Origin: Candidatus Symbiopectobacterium sp. NZEC151 | GTDB taxonomy: Bacteria > Pseudomonadota > Gammaproteobacteria > Enterobacterales > Enterobacteriaceae | Length of the DNA stretch: 64,000 nt | Direction of reading: 5' to 3' | NCBI RefSeq assembly: GCF_025962655.1 | Contig: NZ_JAGFPE010000001.1 | Coordinates: 1,426,001-1,490,000, forward strand | In this document: positions 7,358 to 16,381 of the stretch, in pieces | Layout of the letters: each line of letters starts with the position of its first letter | How positions within the stretch are numbered: the first letter of the stretch is position 1 | Position numbers and translations under genes: made by a program | Notes under the pieces: generated by a model | The model's input: the letters and a program-made list of their open reading frames with translations, nothing else | What the model was told of the DNA's origin: nothing | Databases searched by the model: none

Positions 7358-8968
7358 CTAACGTTTCGGGTTGGATCCCATCGCCCAGGGCTCCTGACTC
7401 GGTTTTTCCACAGCATTATATTTGGGATTCGATCCCATTGCCCACGGCTCGGCGGGTATCACTTTTGGTTTTTCGATAACTCTCTCTTTACCAAACAGAT
7501 TCACTCTCATCGCCGATTGATCCGCGTCTAATGGTCCAGCCAGTTCCGTTGTTGATTTGTACGAATATTCATCGTCCGTATCACCTTTCACACCACGATC
7601 TGGTGATGATTTAAAATCAGCCATTAATGCCACTTCAGCCTTGATACCATCGTGGTATCCCACCAAATCAATACCCTCAGCATGCGGATCCAGCTTCATT
7701 CCCGCTTCTGTTTTGAGTACGCCTAGAGCCTTTAGGGCAACTTCAACAAACAACACTTTGGTTTCAAATGCCGTACTGATCACCCCTTCCAGCAAAAAGG
7801 CCAGCTTGTTATTGTCATCCTCAGGTGTGAAAGTCCATTGCGCCTGTTTATAGGCCGCACCGACGGAAAAGTGCAGCTCTGCCGTCAATTTTATATAGCA
7901 CTCAAGGGAACTGCCGCCCTTCTCGATATATTCCCGACACTTCGCGGCAATACGATCTATTTTACAATAAGCAGCCAGAAGCTGTATCAGATCTATTTTC
8001 ATACTCATGCTAAGGAAGGGTGCTGCATAAAGCCCCATATAATGCGTGGCATCATCAACACTGTCCTTGCACTGATACGCGTAGGACACCCCCAGATTAA
8101 TCGGCTCAACGGAGAAATCAAAGAGGCGATATTCGCGCGTTCCCTTTTTCTTGGGATCGGGGTCGGGCAGGAGATATTGGTTGATATTCGATAAAAATCG
8201 CTCCACTTTGCCAATCTGCTCCAGCGTCTTAACCGTTTTGACTTTATTGCGGGTCAGTTCGGCAAACGTGGCCGAATATTCCGTACCACCGATTTTCAAC
8301 CCGTACTCAACATTCAGCTTCTGCTCCTGCGTGATTTGGAACTGATCGGTATGCAACGTCCAGCCGCTTCGCAGCTTATTGCCATTTTTAGGCAGGGTAT
8401 TCTCCATCTTTTTTCTGGCAGCTATCTGTTCATCCCGTCGCTCTTTCCACGTGCGCTCTCTTCCAGCCAGTTCGTAACTGAAACCAATGACAGCCCGTAG
8501 CTCCACTTCAGGATAAACCTCTATTTGTGCATAACTCGCTTTACCCGTGCAGCCCTGCGTAATCAGTTGATAACGATGGGGAGTGGCAATGGCATCAGAG
8601 GGCAGATGAATACGATTGAAATAGGACCATATCGGATCGACGGGCAGATCGGCCTGCTCGCTATCGGCGGGTTTCTTGTAATAGAGCGTGATGGGGTTTG
8701 GCACACCCTTCTTTAACGCAATTTTTTCATTTCCACTTTCCAGCGTGGCCTGCGGACAGGTGGGTTTTTCACACTTTCCTTCGATTTTTATCGTTCCCTG
8801 GCTGCCAGTGCCACCATCCAGAACTTTCAGGCGAATATTTTTCTCCACAGGCCAGACATGGGTTTTCTCATCAAATGCATCAAGCGTTATCTCATAAGTA
8901 CAAGGATCGGGATTATTGCAGTTGGCGCAGGCACTGCCCGCAGCGAGTGAGATTTTTCCTTCAGACAT
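7358..8968 (-). CDS. Candidate T6SS effector of unknown activity
   Basis: Encodes 536 residues with no signal peptide and no family I recognise. ATG 8968 has AAAGGAAA upstream and lies 11 bp from the adaptor's stop. The N-terminus is cysteine-rich (C14, C17 and C23 in ACANCNNPDPC). Residues 1-150 look beta-rich. Residues 165-200 hold a charged helix (ERTWKERRDEQIAARKK). From about 290 to 470 there are alternating hydrophobic strands (INLGVSYAYQ, MGLYAAPFLSMSMKID, LHFSVGAAYKQ) reminiscent of a membrane-inserting or barrel-like fold. The tail carries two copies of EPWAMGSNPK (507-516 and 526-535). Position between a DUF4123 adaptor and exported immunity-like genes is the main evidence that it is a toxin acting in the target cell envelope. 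Confidence 0.65.
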   Translation of the reverse strand: MSEGKISLAAGSACANCNNPDPCTYEITLDAFDEKTHVWPVEKNIRLKVLDGGTGSQGTIKIEGKCEKPTCPQATLESGNEKIALKKGVPNPITLYYKKPADSEQADLPVDPIWSYFNRIHLPSDAIATPHRYQLITQGCTGKASYAQIEVYPEVELRAVIGFSYELAGRERTWKERRDEQIAARKKMENTLPKNGNKLRSGWTLHTDQFQITQEQKLNVEYGLKIGGTEYSATFAELTRNKVKTVKTLEQIGKVERFLSNINQYLLPDPDPKKKGTREYRLFDFSVEPINLGVSYAYQCKDSVDDATHYMGLYAAPFLSMSMKIDLIQLLAAYCKIDRIAAKCREYIEKGGSSLECYIKLTAELHFSVGAAYKQAQWTFTPEDDNNKLAFLLEGVISTAFETKVLFVEVALKALGVLKTEAGMKLDPHAEGIDLVGYHDGIKAEVALMADFKSSPDRGVKGDTDDEYSYKSTTELAGPLDADQSAMRVNLFGKERVIEKPKVIPAEPWAMGSNPKYNAVEKPSQEPWAMGSNPKR

Positions 8969-8979
8969 ACGCTTTTCCT

Positions 8980-9876
8980 TTAACGGGGAATATATCCCAG
9001 TGTATCGTTAAGCAAACGTTCAACCCGGTAGTGACCAGGAAAGCTTTCATTACTTAATAGGTCCTGCCATTGCGCAGGAAGTTTTTTTATTGAATATATA
9101 TTTTTTTCTACCAACAAATGCAGTAGTCCGCGAATAGCGCGATCATCTTCAATGCCTTTTGCCTTACAAAAATGATAACACTCACTCACAGACTCGTTGA
9201 CCGTAAGGCGTTCAGGTTCATCTCGCAGACCATGATAAATACCATCCCCCTGACTTATTTTCCATTCGGGAGTCTGTGATACACTATGTTGTATGTTTTC
9301 TGCGTACAGGGTTATCATTTTAGCCGTTAACCCCTCAATGTATTTCACTTCCGCATAGTGATTCAGTAAATCAAGCTGTGGCTGGCTAATTTTCAAAAAC
9401 TTCATTCGATGCTTAGCCGTTGGCGGAAACTGGTCACGAATGGGCTGAAAATGCTCCTCCCGAATTCTTCCATCATAGACCGTCATCATTTTTTCAATCG
9501 GGCCCAGAAAACAGTGCAATTCCCATTCACTCAGAACATGGCATAAATCCCAGATATTCCGGGGATCATAAAAACGAAAAAAAACGGGTTTCTCTTCAGA
9601 GGTAAGAAGAACCTGTAAATATTTACGCAGATGGTGGCGTAAATCCTTCATGCTGACCCGTGTATATAAATAGATCCCCCATGGCGAGGTTTTACTCACC
9701 AGCCAGGTTGAAACCTCATGCGTGACTTCAACTAAATAGGGAGCCAGCGGGACTAATTCCTGCTGCAAGGGCTCCGCATATAAGCAACAATGCGGCGGAT
9801 CGTGTTCAGCCAAAAAATCCAGTAGTTCTTCTTCAATTGAGCCATCGATAACGGCATATTGCACAGTCTCACTCAC
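8980..9876 (-). CDS. DUF4123-type T6SS effector adaptor (Tap/TEC family)
   Basis: Encodes 298 residues from a GTG start at 9876, which lies inside the end of vgrG (8-base overlap); AAGGAG sits 10 bases upstream. The N-terminal 130 residues show the DUF4123 pattern: [38 protein letters not shown], then [19 protein letters not shown]. Proteins of this family load a specific effector, encoded immediately downstream, onto the VgrG encoded immediately upstream. The C-terminal half is helical and less conserved, as is usual. Context is ideal: vgrG before, candidate effector after, all closely packed. I am confident of the family, and less so that it acts only on this effector. Confidence 0.88.
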   Translation of the reverse strand: MSETVQYAVIDGSIEEELLDFLAEHDPPHCCLYAEPLQQELVPLAPYLVEVTHEVSTWLVSKTSPWGIYLYTRVSMKDLRHHLRKYLQVLLTSEEKPVFFRFYDPRNIWDLCHVLSEWELHCFLGPIEKMMTVYDGRIREEHFQPIRDQFPPTAKHRMKFLKISQPQLDLLNHYAEVKYIEGLTAKMITLYAENIQHSVSQTPEWKISQGDGIYHGLRDEPERLTVNESVSECYHFCKAKGIEDDRAIRGLLHLLVEKNIYSIKKLPAQWQDLLSNESFPGHYRVERLLNDTLGYIPR

Positions 9877-11839
9877 GGTTTTCTTTCTCCTTGGCCGGAC
9901 AGTGCGCGACGAACAGCGTCCCTGCGGCCGCGGCCGCTTTCAATATCGCAGGATCGGCTGGGAGTGCCACATCCCCTGGGCTACCGCCTGAGTTCAGGTT
10001 GATAGCCGGACCTTTGATATCCACCCCTCCGGCATGGATAACCACAAAGCTGCCTCCGACCCTGAGCGTTAATTTGCTGCCGCTTTGCAGCGTCAGATCG
10101 CCGTTGCTGTCCACGCTGAATACACCGCTGATTTTCTGCGCCAGATCGCCCTTAACCTGTATGCCCCGATCGCCTTCCGTCAGCGATAAATGGTTGCCCG
10201 TGGTTTTGTAATCCTGATTGCCTTCCACCGTAACCTTGCGATTATTGGCAACCACCAGTTCTTCATCATGTCCGATGCTGGTTGTACGGTTATAGTCCAC
10301 ACGCTCATCTTTGGAATTGAGCACCCGCACAGCCATATTCTTCTGAGCGTGAAGGAAAATCTCTTCGTTATCCGTGGCATCTTCGAAACTCAGCTCGTTA
10401 AATCCCTGACCTTTGTGCGTCTGGGAGCGCAAAATGGTGCGGGTTTTATTGGCGGGCAGCGGATACGGTGACGGATTGGTGGCGTGAAAGGTTCTACCCG
10501 TCACGACAGGCTGGTCCGGATCGCCTTCGAGGAAACTGACAATCACCTCATGCCCGATGCGCGGAATGGCTATCAGCCCGTACTGACCGCCTGCCCAGCC
10601 CTGACTAACCCGCACCCAGCAGGAACTTTGGTCATCGCTGGCGCCGTAGCGGTCCCACGGGAATTGCAGCTTCACCCGGCCATGTTCATCGCAGTAGATT
10701 TCTTCCCCCGCCGGACCCACCACGGTGGCTATCTGCGGGCCATCCACCATCGGTTTGTACGGCAGGTCGGCACGCCAGGTGCTTTTGGCACTGATAACCT
10801 CGAAGCTGTTGCTGTAAGTGGTGGGTTCACCGCCGCTTTCTTCTTCCAGAGCTTGTGGTTGCTGCCCGCTGTGGGTTATCGCGACCAGTTGCCAGTCGCT
10901 ATTCAGCATCGAATTGGGGTGTTCGGTCAGGGTAAAGCTGCTGCCCGGCATCAGCATCGCGGCATTGGATTCGCCGGAGCCGGTCATGGCATTGGCGCGT
11001 AATGCATCCAACCGGTAGCCGGTAAAGGCCTTGCCGCTCGAGTCTTGTTTAAAACGTCCGGGATAGTCGAAGTGTTGGTAGCTTTCGCGCTGGTGCGCCA
11101 GTTCAGCGCTCAGCTTGCTGTGCAGCAGACCGTAGGCTGGCGTTTTGAAGCTGTAGTCCTTGAGGGCGACTTCTGCGGTGCTGACCGCCTCGGCATAGCG
11201 GAAACGGCGCACATAGTCGCCTTCGCTCAGACCCTGAGCGGCTAGATTAAAGAACAGCTCGGGGCCTTTGCTGAGAGCCCCGGCATCATCCGCAAACACG
11301 ACACGGTGTTTACCCGTTTCAAACTCGTGGAAGAAGTACAGACCTTCCTCAGCCGCCAACCGGGTGATAAACGCCAAATCGCTTTCCCGGTACTGCACAC
11401 AGTATTCACGCACCGCATGGTCGTTACGCAGCGCAAAGGCGTAATCGGTAATGCCGGACTCTTCCAGCAAGGTACCGATAATGACCTCCGGCTTTTGCGC
11501 CTGAAAGATGCGGGCATTGGTACGCAGACCCAGCCGCCACAGTGCAGGACGCACCTCTATCTGATAGCGGGTACGGCGAAAACCGGTGTCCCCTTGGGCA
11601 AAGGCGCTGACAATCCCGTTCACTCTGCGCTTCAACTCGCCGTTGTACCACACCAGCAGCTCACAGGGCTGGTCCAGCACCGTACCAAAATCGACATCCG
11701 GCAAGGCACTCGCCAGATTCAGCGACAGGGAGAATGACTGGTTAAGTGCTTCGCTGAGTTGAAAATCCACCACGGCAAAGGTCGAGGCGGGCAATGCACC
11801 GACCTTTACCGTGAACTGCAATCCTGTACTGTTTGCCAC
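9869..11839 (-). CDS. vgrG: VgrG, type VI secretion spike protein (complete)
   Basis: Encodes 656 residues from GTG 11839. The N-terminal 370 residues form the gp27-like base ([24 protein letters not shown] at the start). The gp5-like OB fold follows around 380-460 ([16 protein letters not shown]...[10 protein letters not shown]...[20 protein letters not shown]). A beta-helical needle runs to about 610 ([30 protein letters not shown]). The end is a short tail ([14 protein letters not shown]) with no extra enzymatic domain, so this is a structural VgrG that relies on adaptor-loaded cargo. Its stop overlaps the adaptor gene. The preceding hcp stands 119 bp upstream behind an attenuator-like hairpin. 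Confidence 0.97.
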   Translation of the reverse strand: MANSTGLQFTVKVGALPASTFAVVDFQLSEALNQSFSLSLNLASALPDVDFGTVLDQPCELLVWYNGELKRRVNGIVSAFAQGDTGFRRTRYQIEVRPALWRLGLRTNARIFQAQKPEVIIGTLLEESGITDYAFALRNDHAVREYCVQYRESDLAFITRLAAEEGLYFFHEFETGKHRVVFADDAGALSKGPELFFNLAAQGLSEGDYVRRFRYAEAVSTAEVALKDYSFKTPAYGLLHSKLSAELAHQRESYQHFDYPGRFKQDSSGKAFTGYRLDALRANAMTGSGESNAAMLMPGSSFTLTEHPNSMLNSDWQLVAITHSGQQPQALEEESGGEPTTYSNSFEVISAKSTWRADLPYKPMVDGPQIATVVGPAGEEIYCDEHGRVKLQFPWDRYGASDDQSSCWVRVSQGWAGGQYGLIAIPRIGHEVIVSFLEGDPDQPVVTGRTFHATNPSPYPLPANKTRTILRSQTHKGQGFNELSFEDATDNEEIFLHAQKNMAVRVLNSKDERVDYNRTTSIGHDEELVVANNRKVTVEGNQDYKTTGNHLSLTEGDRGIQVKGDLAQKISGVFSVDSNGDLTLQSGSKLTLRVGGSFVVIHAGGVDIKGPAINLNSGGSPGDVALPADPAILKAAAAAGTLFVAHCPAKEKENRE

Positions 11840-11885
11840 GTCTATTCCCTCGCTTCCCGTGATGAAAACCGCGCTGTCTGCACTC

Positions 11886-11906
11886 AGGTCTGGGAGAATC
11901 AGACCT
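11886..11906 (-). repeat. Perfect hairpin in hcp-vgrG spacer
   Basis: AGGTCTG and CAGACCT form a 7-bp perfect stem around a 7-base loop, just before the vgrG ribosome site. There is no T tract. It may protect mRNA ends or tune vgrG translation. Confidence 0.5.
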
Positions 11907-11920
11907 CAGGGCAGGACACG

Positions 11921-11944
11921 CAGAAAACCCGGGCAAGCCCGGGT
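11921..11944 (-). terminator. Intrinsic terminator or attenuator between hcp and vgrG (copy 2)
   Basis: ACCCGGGC/GCCCGGGT is a perfect 8-bp GC-rich stem with a 2-base loop, followed on the minus strand by TTTTCTG. It lies 15 bp past the hcp stop and before vgrG. It should terminate a share of transcripts so that Hcp is made in excess over VgrG, adaptor and effector. Confidence 0.75.
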
Positions 11945-11958
11945 CAGTGACAGAAGGA

Positions 11959-12477
11959 TTACGCTTCAACCGGCGCACGCCAGTCATCAGAACCGGAGGT
12001 TCCAGCCACTGTGTGTTCCCAGTCGATTTTACGGTAGGCCAGAGAGACTTCGATCAACTGGGTGTAGTCCAGTTTTGCCGGGTCCTGGCAGTGTGGCATG
12101 TTGCAGTCGATGTCCACGATGGTGGCATCGGTCAGGATGGTAGAGAAGAAGTGCTCCTGCTTGCCTTCCACCGAGGTGCGATACCACTTCAGGGTCACGG
12201 TCGGCAGCATTTCACCGGAGGCCAGTGAGTTGTACATCAACGGTACGGCTTTGTTCAGCGCGACGGTGAATTTGAACGGCTTGTGGACGCGTTGGCCGGA
12301 AGGTTGGCCTGATTGCGGGTCGGTCGGTACGGTGACAACGTGTTTGAATTCCTGCACCAGCATTTCGTCTTCGTGGCCCTGCACATAGATGTTGCCGACA
12401 GAATCAGAGGTGAAGGCACCGGCGGTAATGTTTCCCTGGGTTTTACCTTCGATGCTGATGTAGCATGGAGTTGGCAT
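11959..12477 (-). CDS. hcp: Hcp, type VI secretion tube protein (copy 2)
   Basis: Encodes a 172-residue Hcp, nearly identical to the copy at 700-1218 (three amino-acid differences). The ATG at 12477 is preceded by AAGGAGCAACAC. Hcp rings stack into the inner tube that carries VgrG and small effectors out of the cell. It is first in the order hcp-vgrG-adaptor-effector-immunity/PAAR, all on the minus strand. Secretion of Hcp is the standard assay for an active T6SS. No sheath (TssBC), ATPase (ClpV) or membrane-complex gene is in the window, so this is an accessory cluster feeding an apparatus encoded elsewhere. Confidence 0.97.
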   Translation of the reverse strand: MPTPCYISIEGKTQGNITAGAFTSDSVGNIYVQGHEDEMLVQEFKHVVTVPTDPQSGQPSGQRVHKPFKFTVALNKAVPLMYNSLASGEMLPTVTLKWYRTSVEGKQEHFFSTILTDATIVDIDCNMPHCQDPAKLDYTQLIEVSLAYRKIDWEHTVAGTSGSDDWRAPVEA

Positions 12478-12802
12478 TGTGTTGCTCCTTGTTGTTGAAC
12501 GTGATGAGTAACTTCACGCTGCGTACAGCAATCCATATGCCAATTTTTATCTTATTGTTTTTCTGCTATTAATTACCTCAACTCAAATTCTGTTGAGCCA
12601 ACTTGCGCAAAAAATTGCGCAAACCTCGCGAAAAAACGGCATTCATTGCGTAAATAGTGATTTACACCAGAAAGTGAGCAAGAAGTTGCGCAGAATGCGC
12701 GGTTATGCTGATAAAGTAGTCTGACACAACGCCCTGCACGGCATAATGCACGTTGTTCCTGCCTCTTTTCCGTTTACCTGCCAATTTAGCGGTCTGGTTA
12801 TT
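12478..12802 (-). promoter_or_regulatory. Upstream region of hcp copy 2, with conserved regulatory block
   Basis: This 325-bp stretch contains no gene. It repeats the block seen upstream of hcp copy 1: AAAAAATTGCGCAAACCTCG, a GAGCAAGAAGTTGCG element and the inverted repeat GCGCA-GAA-TGCGC at 12688-12700. The two copies differ by scattered substitutions yet keep these elements, which suggests a shared operator. The right part, next to the yqhC stop, shows nothing recognisable. Confidence 0.6.
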
Positions 12803-13726
12803 TCAGCTCTCTTCAACCGCCATATTGGTGACTTTCAGCCGTGCTACTTCATCGCCTGGCGTCGCGCCAAAGTAGCGTTTAAATTCCCGACTGAATTGCG
12901 ACACGCTCTCATACCCGACGCGCACCGCCGCTGCCCCGGCCCGCACGCCGTCGTTGAGCATCATCAGGCGCGCTTTGTGCAGCCGGTAAGACTTCAGGTA
13001 TTGCAGCGGTGAGGTATTGGTCACTGCTTTAAAATTATGATGAAACGCGGACACGCTCATATTCACTTCCGCCGCCAGTTGCTCCACATTCAGGTTATCC
13101 GCATAGTGATTTTCAATACGGCGCAGCGCTTTGGCAATCTGGCTGAAATGGGTATGGCGGTTGACCAGCGCCTGCAACGCCGCCCCGCCCTCCCCGCACA
13201 GAATATGATAGGTAATCTCTTTAACGATCATCGGCCCCAGCACGCGAGCGTCACGGGGGGTTTGCATCGCATCAAACAATCGTTCAACCGCACACAGCAT
13301 CTCTTCGGTAAACGGCACACTGTTCACACCGCAAGAGCCAGAGCACGGGCGAATCACGCTATCATCATCGCCAATATCCAGCAGCAATGCCTGAAGCACC
13401 TGCGGATCGATGCGGATAGAGATGCCCACCAAAGGCTGTTCAGCGCTGGCAACCGTCTCACATTCAAACGGCAACGGCACCGTCATCAACAAATAGTTTT
13501 CTGCGTCATACTGAAAAACGGTATCGCCCACATAGCCAATCTTCCGGCCCTGAAACAGGATGACTATCGTCGGGTCATACATCACCGGCACGCGCGGATG
13601 GGGTTGGTCCGCGTAAAGGATTTTCACTTGCGCTATCGGCGAGGGCGTGACCCAGTGTTGGGTGGTGTAACTGAGCGCCTGCTTGATTATCTTGGCAAAC
13701 ACCGGATTTGTTTGGGCACGCGTCAT
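12803..13726 (-). CDS. yqhC: AraC-family transcriptional activator YqhC
   Basis: Encodes 307 residues. The N-terminal half is an AraC_N type sensor domain ([19 protein letters not shown]...[13 protein letters not shown]). Two C-terminal helix-turn-helix motifs occupy about 205-295 ([26 protein letters not shown] and [23 protein letters not shown]). It is divergent from yqhD, 250 bp away, exactly as in E. coli, where YqhC activates yqhD in response to glyoxal, methylglyoxal and other reactive aldehydes. A conserved CSGSCGV at about 131-137 could be the redox- or aldehyde-sensing part. Orthology is supported by both sequence and neighbour. Confidence 0.88.
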   Translation of the reverse strand: MTRAQTNPVFAKIIKQALSYTTQHWVTPSPIAQVKILYADQPHPRVPVMYDPTIVILFQGRKIGYVGDTVFQYDAENYLLMTVPLPFECETVASAEQPLVGISIRIDPQVLQALLLDIGDDDSVIRPCSGSCGVNSVPFTEEMLCAVERLFDAMQTPRDARVLGPMIVKEITYHILCGEGGAALQALVNRHTHFSQIAKALRRIENHYADNLNVEQLAAEVNMSVSAFHHNFKAVTNTSPLQYLKSYRLHKARLMMLNDGVRAGAAAVRVGYESVSQFSREFKRYFGATPGDEVARLKVTNMAVEES

Positions 13727-13976
13727 CAGTCAGGCCTTATTTGGGGTGGGTACAGTCTCTTCAATAGGAAAACAACATGACACAAACGTCATTATTTATC
13801 ACCCAATTCTCCGAGTAATTGTAGGAATAGGCAATAACCCAACAGAAATGTGCATTGAATGCCTGCGGTCAGGTGCTGATAATAGCCCACATCATTCATA
13901 CTGAACGATCGGTATCCACCTCCCGTATGCGTTACTCGGGATTTCTTATCAAGGCGTTGAACTGGATAATTACCCT

Positions 13977-15140
13977 ATGCAAAATTTCACACTTCATACC
14001 CCGACCAAAATTCTGTTTGGTGAAGGCAAAATTGCCGAAATAGGCAAAGAAATTCCTGCTGATGCGCGCATCCTTATCACTTACGGTGGCGGCAGCATCA
14101 AGCGTAACGGCGTGTTAGATCAGGTTTATCAGGCATTGGAAGGCCGCAATGTGCGTGAGTTCGGCGGTATCGAACCGAACCCCTCTTATGAAACGCTGAT
14201 GAAAGCCGTTGAGCTGGTGCGTGCCGAAAACATTGATTTTCTGCTCGCAGTGGGCGGAGGGTCCGTCGCCGATGGCACCAAATTTATCGCTGCCGCTGCG
14301 CACTATGACGCCGCACAAGATCCCTGGCATATTCTGGAAACCAGCGGAGCACAGGTGACCAATGCCGTGAAAATGGCCTGCGTGCTGACTCTGCCAGCGA
14401 CCGGTTCCGAGTCTAACAATGGTGCCGTTATCAGTCGTAAAACCACGGGTGACAAACTGCCCTTCTTCTCCCCCTACACCTTCCCCCTGTTTGCCGTGCT
14501 CGATCCGGTGGTCACCTACAGTTTGCCGCCGCGTCAGGTTGCCAACGGCGTTGTCGATGCGTTTGTGCATACCGTTGAGCAGTATCTGACCTATCCGGTG
14601 GATGCCAAGGTGCAGGACCGTTTTTCTGAAGGCTTGTTGTTAACGCTGATTGAAGAAGGTCCGCGCGCGCTGGCAGAACCGGAAAACTACAAAGTTCGAG
14701 CCAACGTGATGTGGAGTGCCACCATGGCACTGAACGGGTTGATTGGTGCTGGCGTGCCGCAGGATTGGGCTACCCATATGATGGGCCATGAATTGACCGC
14801 ATTGCACGGCCTTGACCATGCGCAAACGCTGGCGATCGTGCTGCCTTCTCTGCTGCAAGCGAAAAAAGCGCAAAAGCGCGCCAAACTGTTGCAATATGCA
14901 GAACGCGTGTGGGATTTGCGTGAAGGTAGCGAAGAGCAGCGGATCGATGGCGCTATCGCGGCCACGCGTGCGTTCTTCGAGAAAATGGGCGTACCCACCC
15001 ACATGGCGGATTACCAATTGGATGGCAGCACCATCCCGACGCTGGTGTCCAAACTGAAAGAACACGGTATGACGGCGCTCGGGGAACACGCTGATATTAC
15101 GCCGGAAGTGAGCCAGAAGATCTACGAAGCGGCACGTTAA
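13977..15140 (+). CDS. yqhD: NADPH-dependent aldehyde reductase / iron-type alcohol dehydrogenase YqhD
   Basis: Encodes 387 residues, the same length as E. coli YqhD. This group III (iron-type) alcohol dehydrogenase reduces many short aldehydes with NADPH and protects against lipid-peroxidation products. Visible features are the dinucleotide-binding segment (ITYGGGSIKRNG and VGGGSVADGTKF) and the metal-site region (DAFVHTVEQYLTYP, ATHMMGHELTALHGLDHAQ) with its Asp/His ligands. The ATG at 13977 is preceded by GGATAA. It is divergent from yqhC and ends at a strong hairpin shared with the convergent flavin oxidoreductase gene. The enzyme acts in the cytoplasm. Confidence 0.96.
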   Translation: MQNFTLHTPTKILFGEGKIAEIGKEIPADARILITYGGGSIKRNGVLDQVYQALEGRNVREFGGIEPNPSYETLMKAVELVRAENIDFLLAVGGGSVADGTKFIAAAAHYDAAQDPWHILETSGAQVTNAVKMACVLTLPATGSESNNGAVISRKTTGDKLPFFSPYTFPLFAVLDPVVTYSLPPRQVANGVVDAFVHTVEQYLTYPVDAKVQDRFSEGLLLTLIEEGPRALAEPENYKVRANVMWSATMALNGLIGAGVPQDWATHMMGHELTALHGLDHAQTLAIVLPSLLQAKKAQKRAKLLQYAERVWDLREGSEEQRIDGAIAATRAFFEKMGVPTHMADYQLDGSTIPTLVSKLKEHGMTALGEHADITPEVSQKIYEAAR

Positions 15141-15167
15141 GCGCCGCCCCTCATTGCTGTGTCTGCG

Positions 15168-15190
15168 AAGGGAGCCACTGGCTCCCTTTG
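15168..15190 (+). terminator. Terminator after yqhD
   Basis: AAGGGAGCC/GGCTCCCTT is a perfect 9-bp stem with a 3-base loop, followed by TG. Because it is symmetrical and flanked by AA/TT it may also serve the convergent gene that ends at 15204. Confidence 0.75.
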
Positions 15191-15203
15191 TCATAGCGGT
15201 ATA

Positions 15204-16310
15204 TCAGGCGAGTACGGCCAAATCTGCCGCATTAAATCCACGCAAGGACGCCGTCTGACCCGACTGGACTTTTTCTGCCCAGTGCGCATCAGAAAGCAGA
15301 ACACGCCCTACGGCGATCAGGTCAAACTCGTCCCGTTCCATACGCGTGTAAAGGTTATCCAGCGCCGCAGTACCAGAGCCTTCACCGCCGAAGGCGGCAA
15401 AGAAGTCAGAGGTTAACCCCACCGACCCGACGCTGATGGTGGCCGCACCGGTTAATTTCTTCGCCCAACCGGCAAAATTCAACCCTTGCTCGCCGTCAAT
15501 CTCCGGGAACTCCGGCTCCCAGAAGCGACGTTGAGAGCAGTGCAGAATATCAACGCCCGCGTCAACCAACGGTGCCAGCCACTCCGTCATTTCTTGCGGT
15601 GAGGTTGCCAGACGCGCTTTATAATCCTGCTGCTTCCACTGACTGACGCGCAGGATCAGCGGGAAATCAGGGCCAACGGCAGCGCGAACCGCACGCACAA
15701 TCTCCGCCGCAAAGCGAGAACGCTCGCGGATGGTTGCTCCACCGAAAGCATCGGTGCGTTTATTGGTTCCCGGCCAGAAGAACTGGTCAATCAGGTAACC
15801 ATGCGCGCCATGCAACTCCAGCGTGTCAAACCCTAAACGTTTAGCATCCGCCGCCGCCTGAGCAAAGGCGGCTACCGTGTCAGCGATATCCTCTTCGGTC
15901 ATCACCACACCGCGCGGAGCATCCGGTCCAAGCAGCCCTGAAGGGCTTTCCACCGGCGCATCCGGCTCCCATTCTCCCGTGCGCGTCGACCCGGTATGCC
16001 AAATCTGTGGGCCAATCTTACCGCCCGCCGCATGGACGGCATCAGCCACGCCCTGCCACCCGGCCAGCGCCGCGTCACCGTGGAAAAAGGGGATGCCCGC
16101 CATATTGCGCGAAGCAGGACGGTTCACCACCGTGCCTTCCGTCAGGATCAGCCCCACGTTGCCTTGCGCGCGACGACGATAATATTCGGCATTTTCCGGG
16201 CCAGGAATGCCCTCTTTCGCCATACCGCGCGTCATCGGTGCCATTACGATTCGGTTAGGCAGTTGCAACCCTTTCAACGCGAAGGGAGTGAACAAAATAT
16301 TGTCGGACAT
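15204..16310 (-). CDS. Old yellow enzyme-family NADH:flavin oxidoreductase
   Basis: Encodes 368 residues of a TIM-barrel FMN ene-reductase. Typical features are the N-terminal LPNRIVMAPMTRG, the active-site pair in LELHGAHGYLIDQFFWPGTN and the FMN-phosphate part near the end (LIAVGRVLLSD). Such enzymes reduce alpha,beta-unsaturated carbonyls, nitro compounds or maleimides. It is not close enough to NemA for that name. GGAAAGGTCC precedes ATG 16310. A MarR-type gene starts 71 bp beyond the far end on the same strand, so the two probably form a repressor-enzyme operon induced by electrophiles, like nemRA in logic though with a different regulator family. The substrate is unknown. Confidence 0.9.
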   Translation of the reverse strand: MSDNILFTPFALKGLQLPNRIVMAPMTRGMAKEGIPGPENAEYYRRRAQGNVGLILTEGTVVNRPASRNMAGIPFFHGDAALAGWQGVADAVHAAGGKIGPQIWHTGSTRTGEWEPDAPVESPSGLLGPDAPRGVVMTEEDIADTVAAFAQAAADAKRLGFDTLELHGAHGYLIDQFFWPGTNKRTDAFGGATIRERSRFAAEIVRAVRAAVGPDFPLILRVSQWKQQDYKARLATSPQEMTEWLAPLVDAGVDILHCSQRRFWEPEFPEIDGEQGLNFAGWAKKLTGAATISVGSVGLTSDFFAAFGGEGSGTAALDNLYTRMERDEFDLIAVGRVLLSDAHWAEKVQSGQTASLRGFNAADLAVLA

Positions 16311-16381
16311 GGACCTTTCCTTTTTAGCAAGTAACGTTCACGAAGTGAGGTAAACACAGTCAGCGTTCAAGACAGGCTGCA

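Noticed and set aside
13037-13780. Open frame of 247 codons opposite yqhC
   Set aside because: yqhC is supported by family and divergent yqhD; the antisense frame has no motif.
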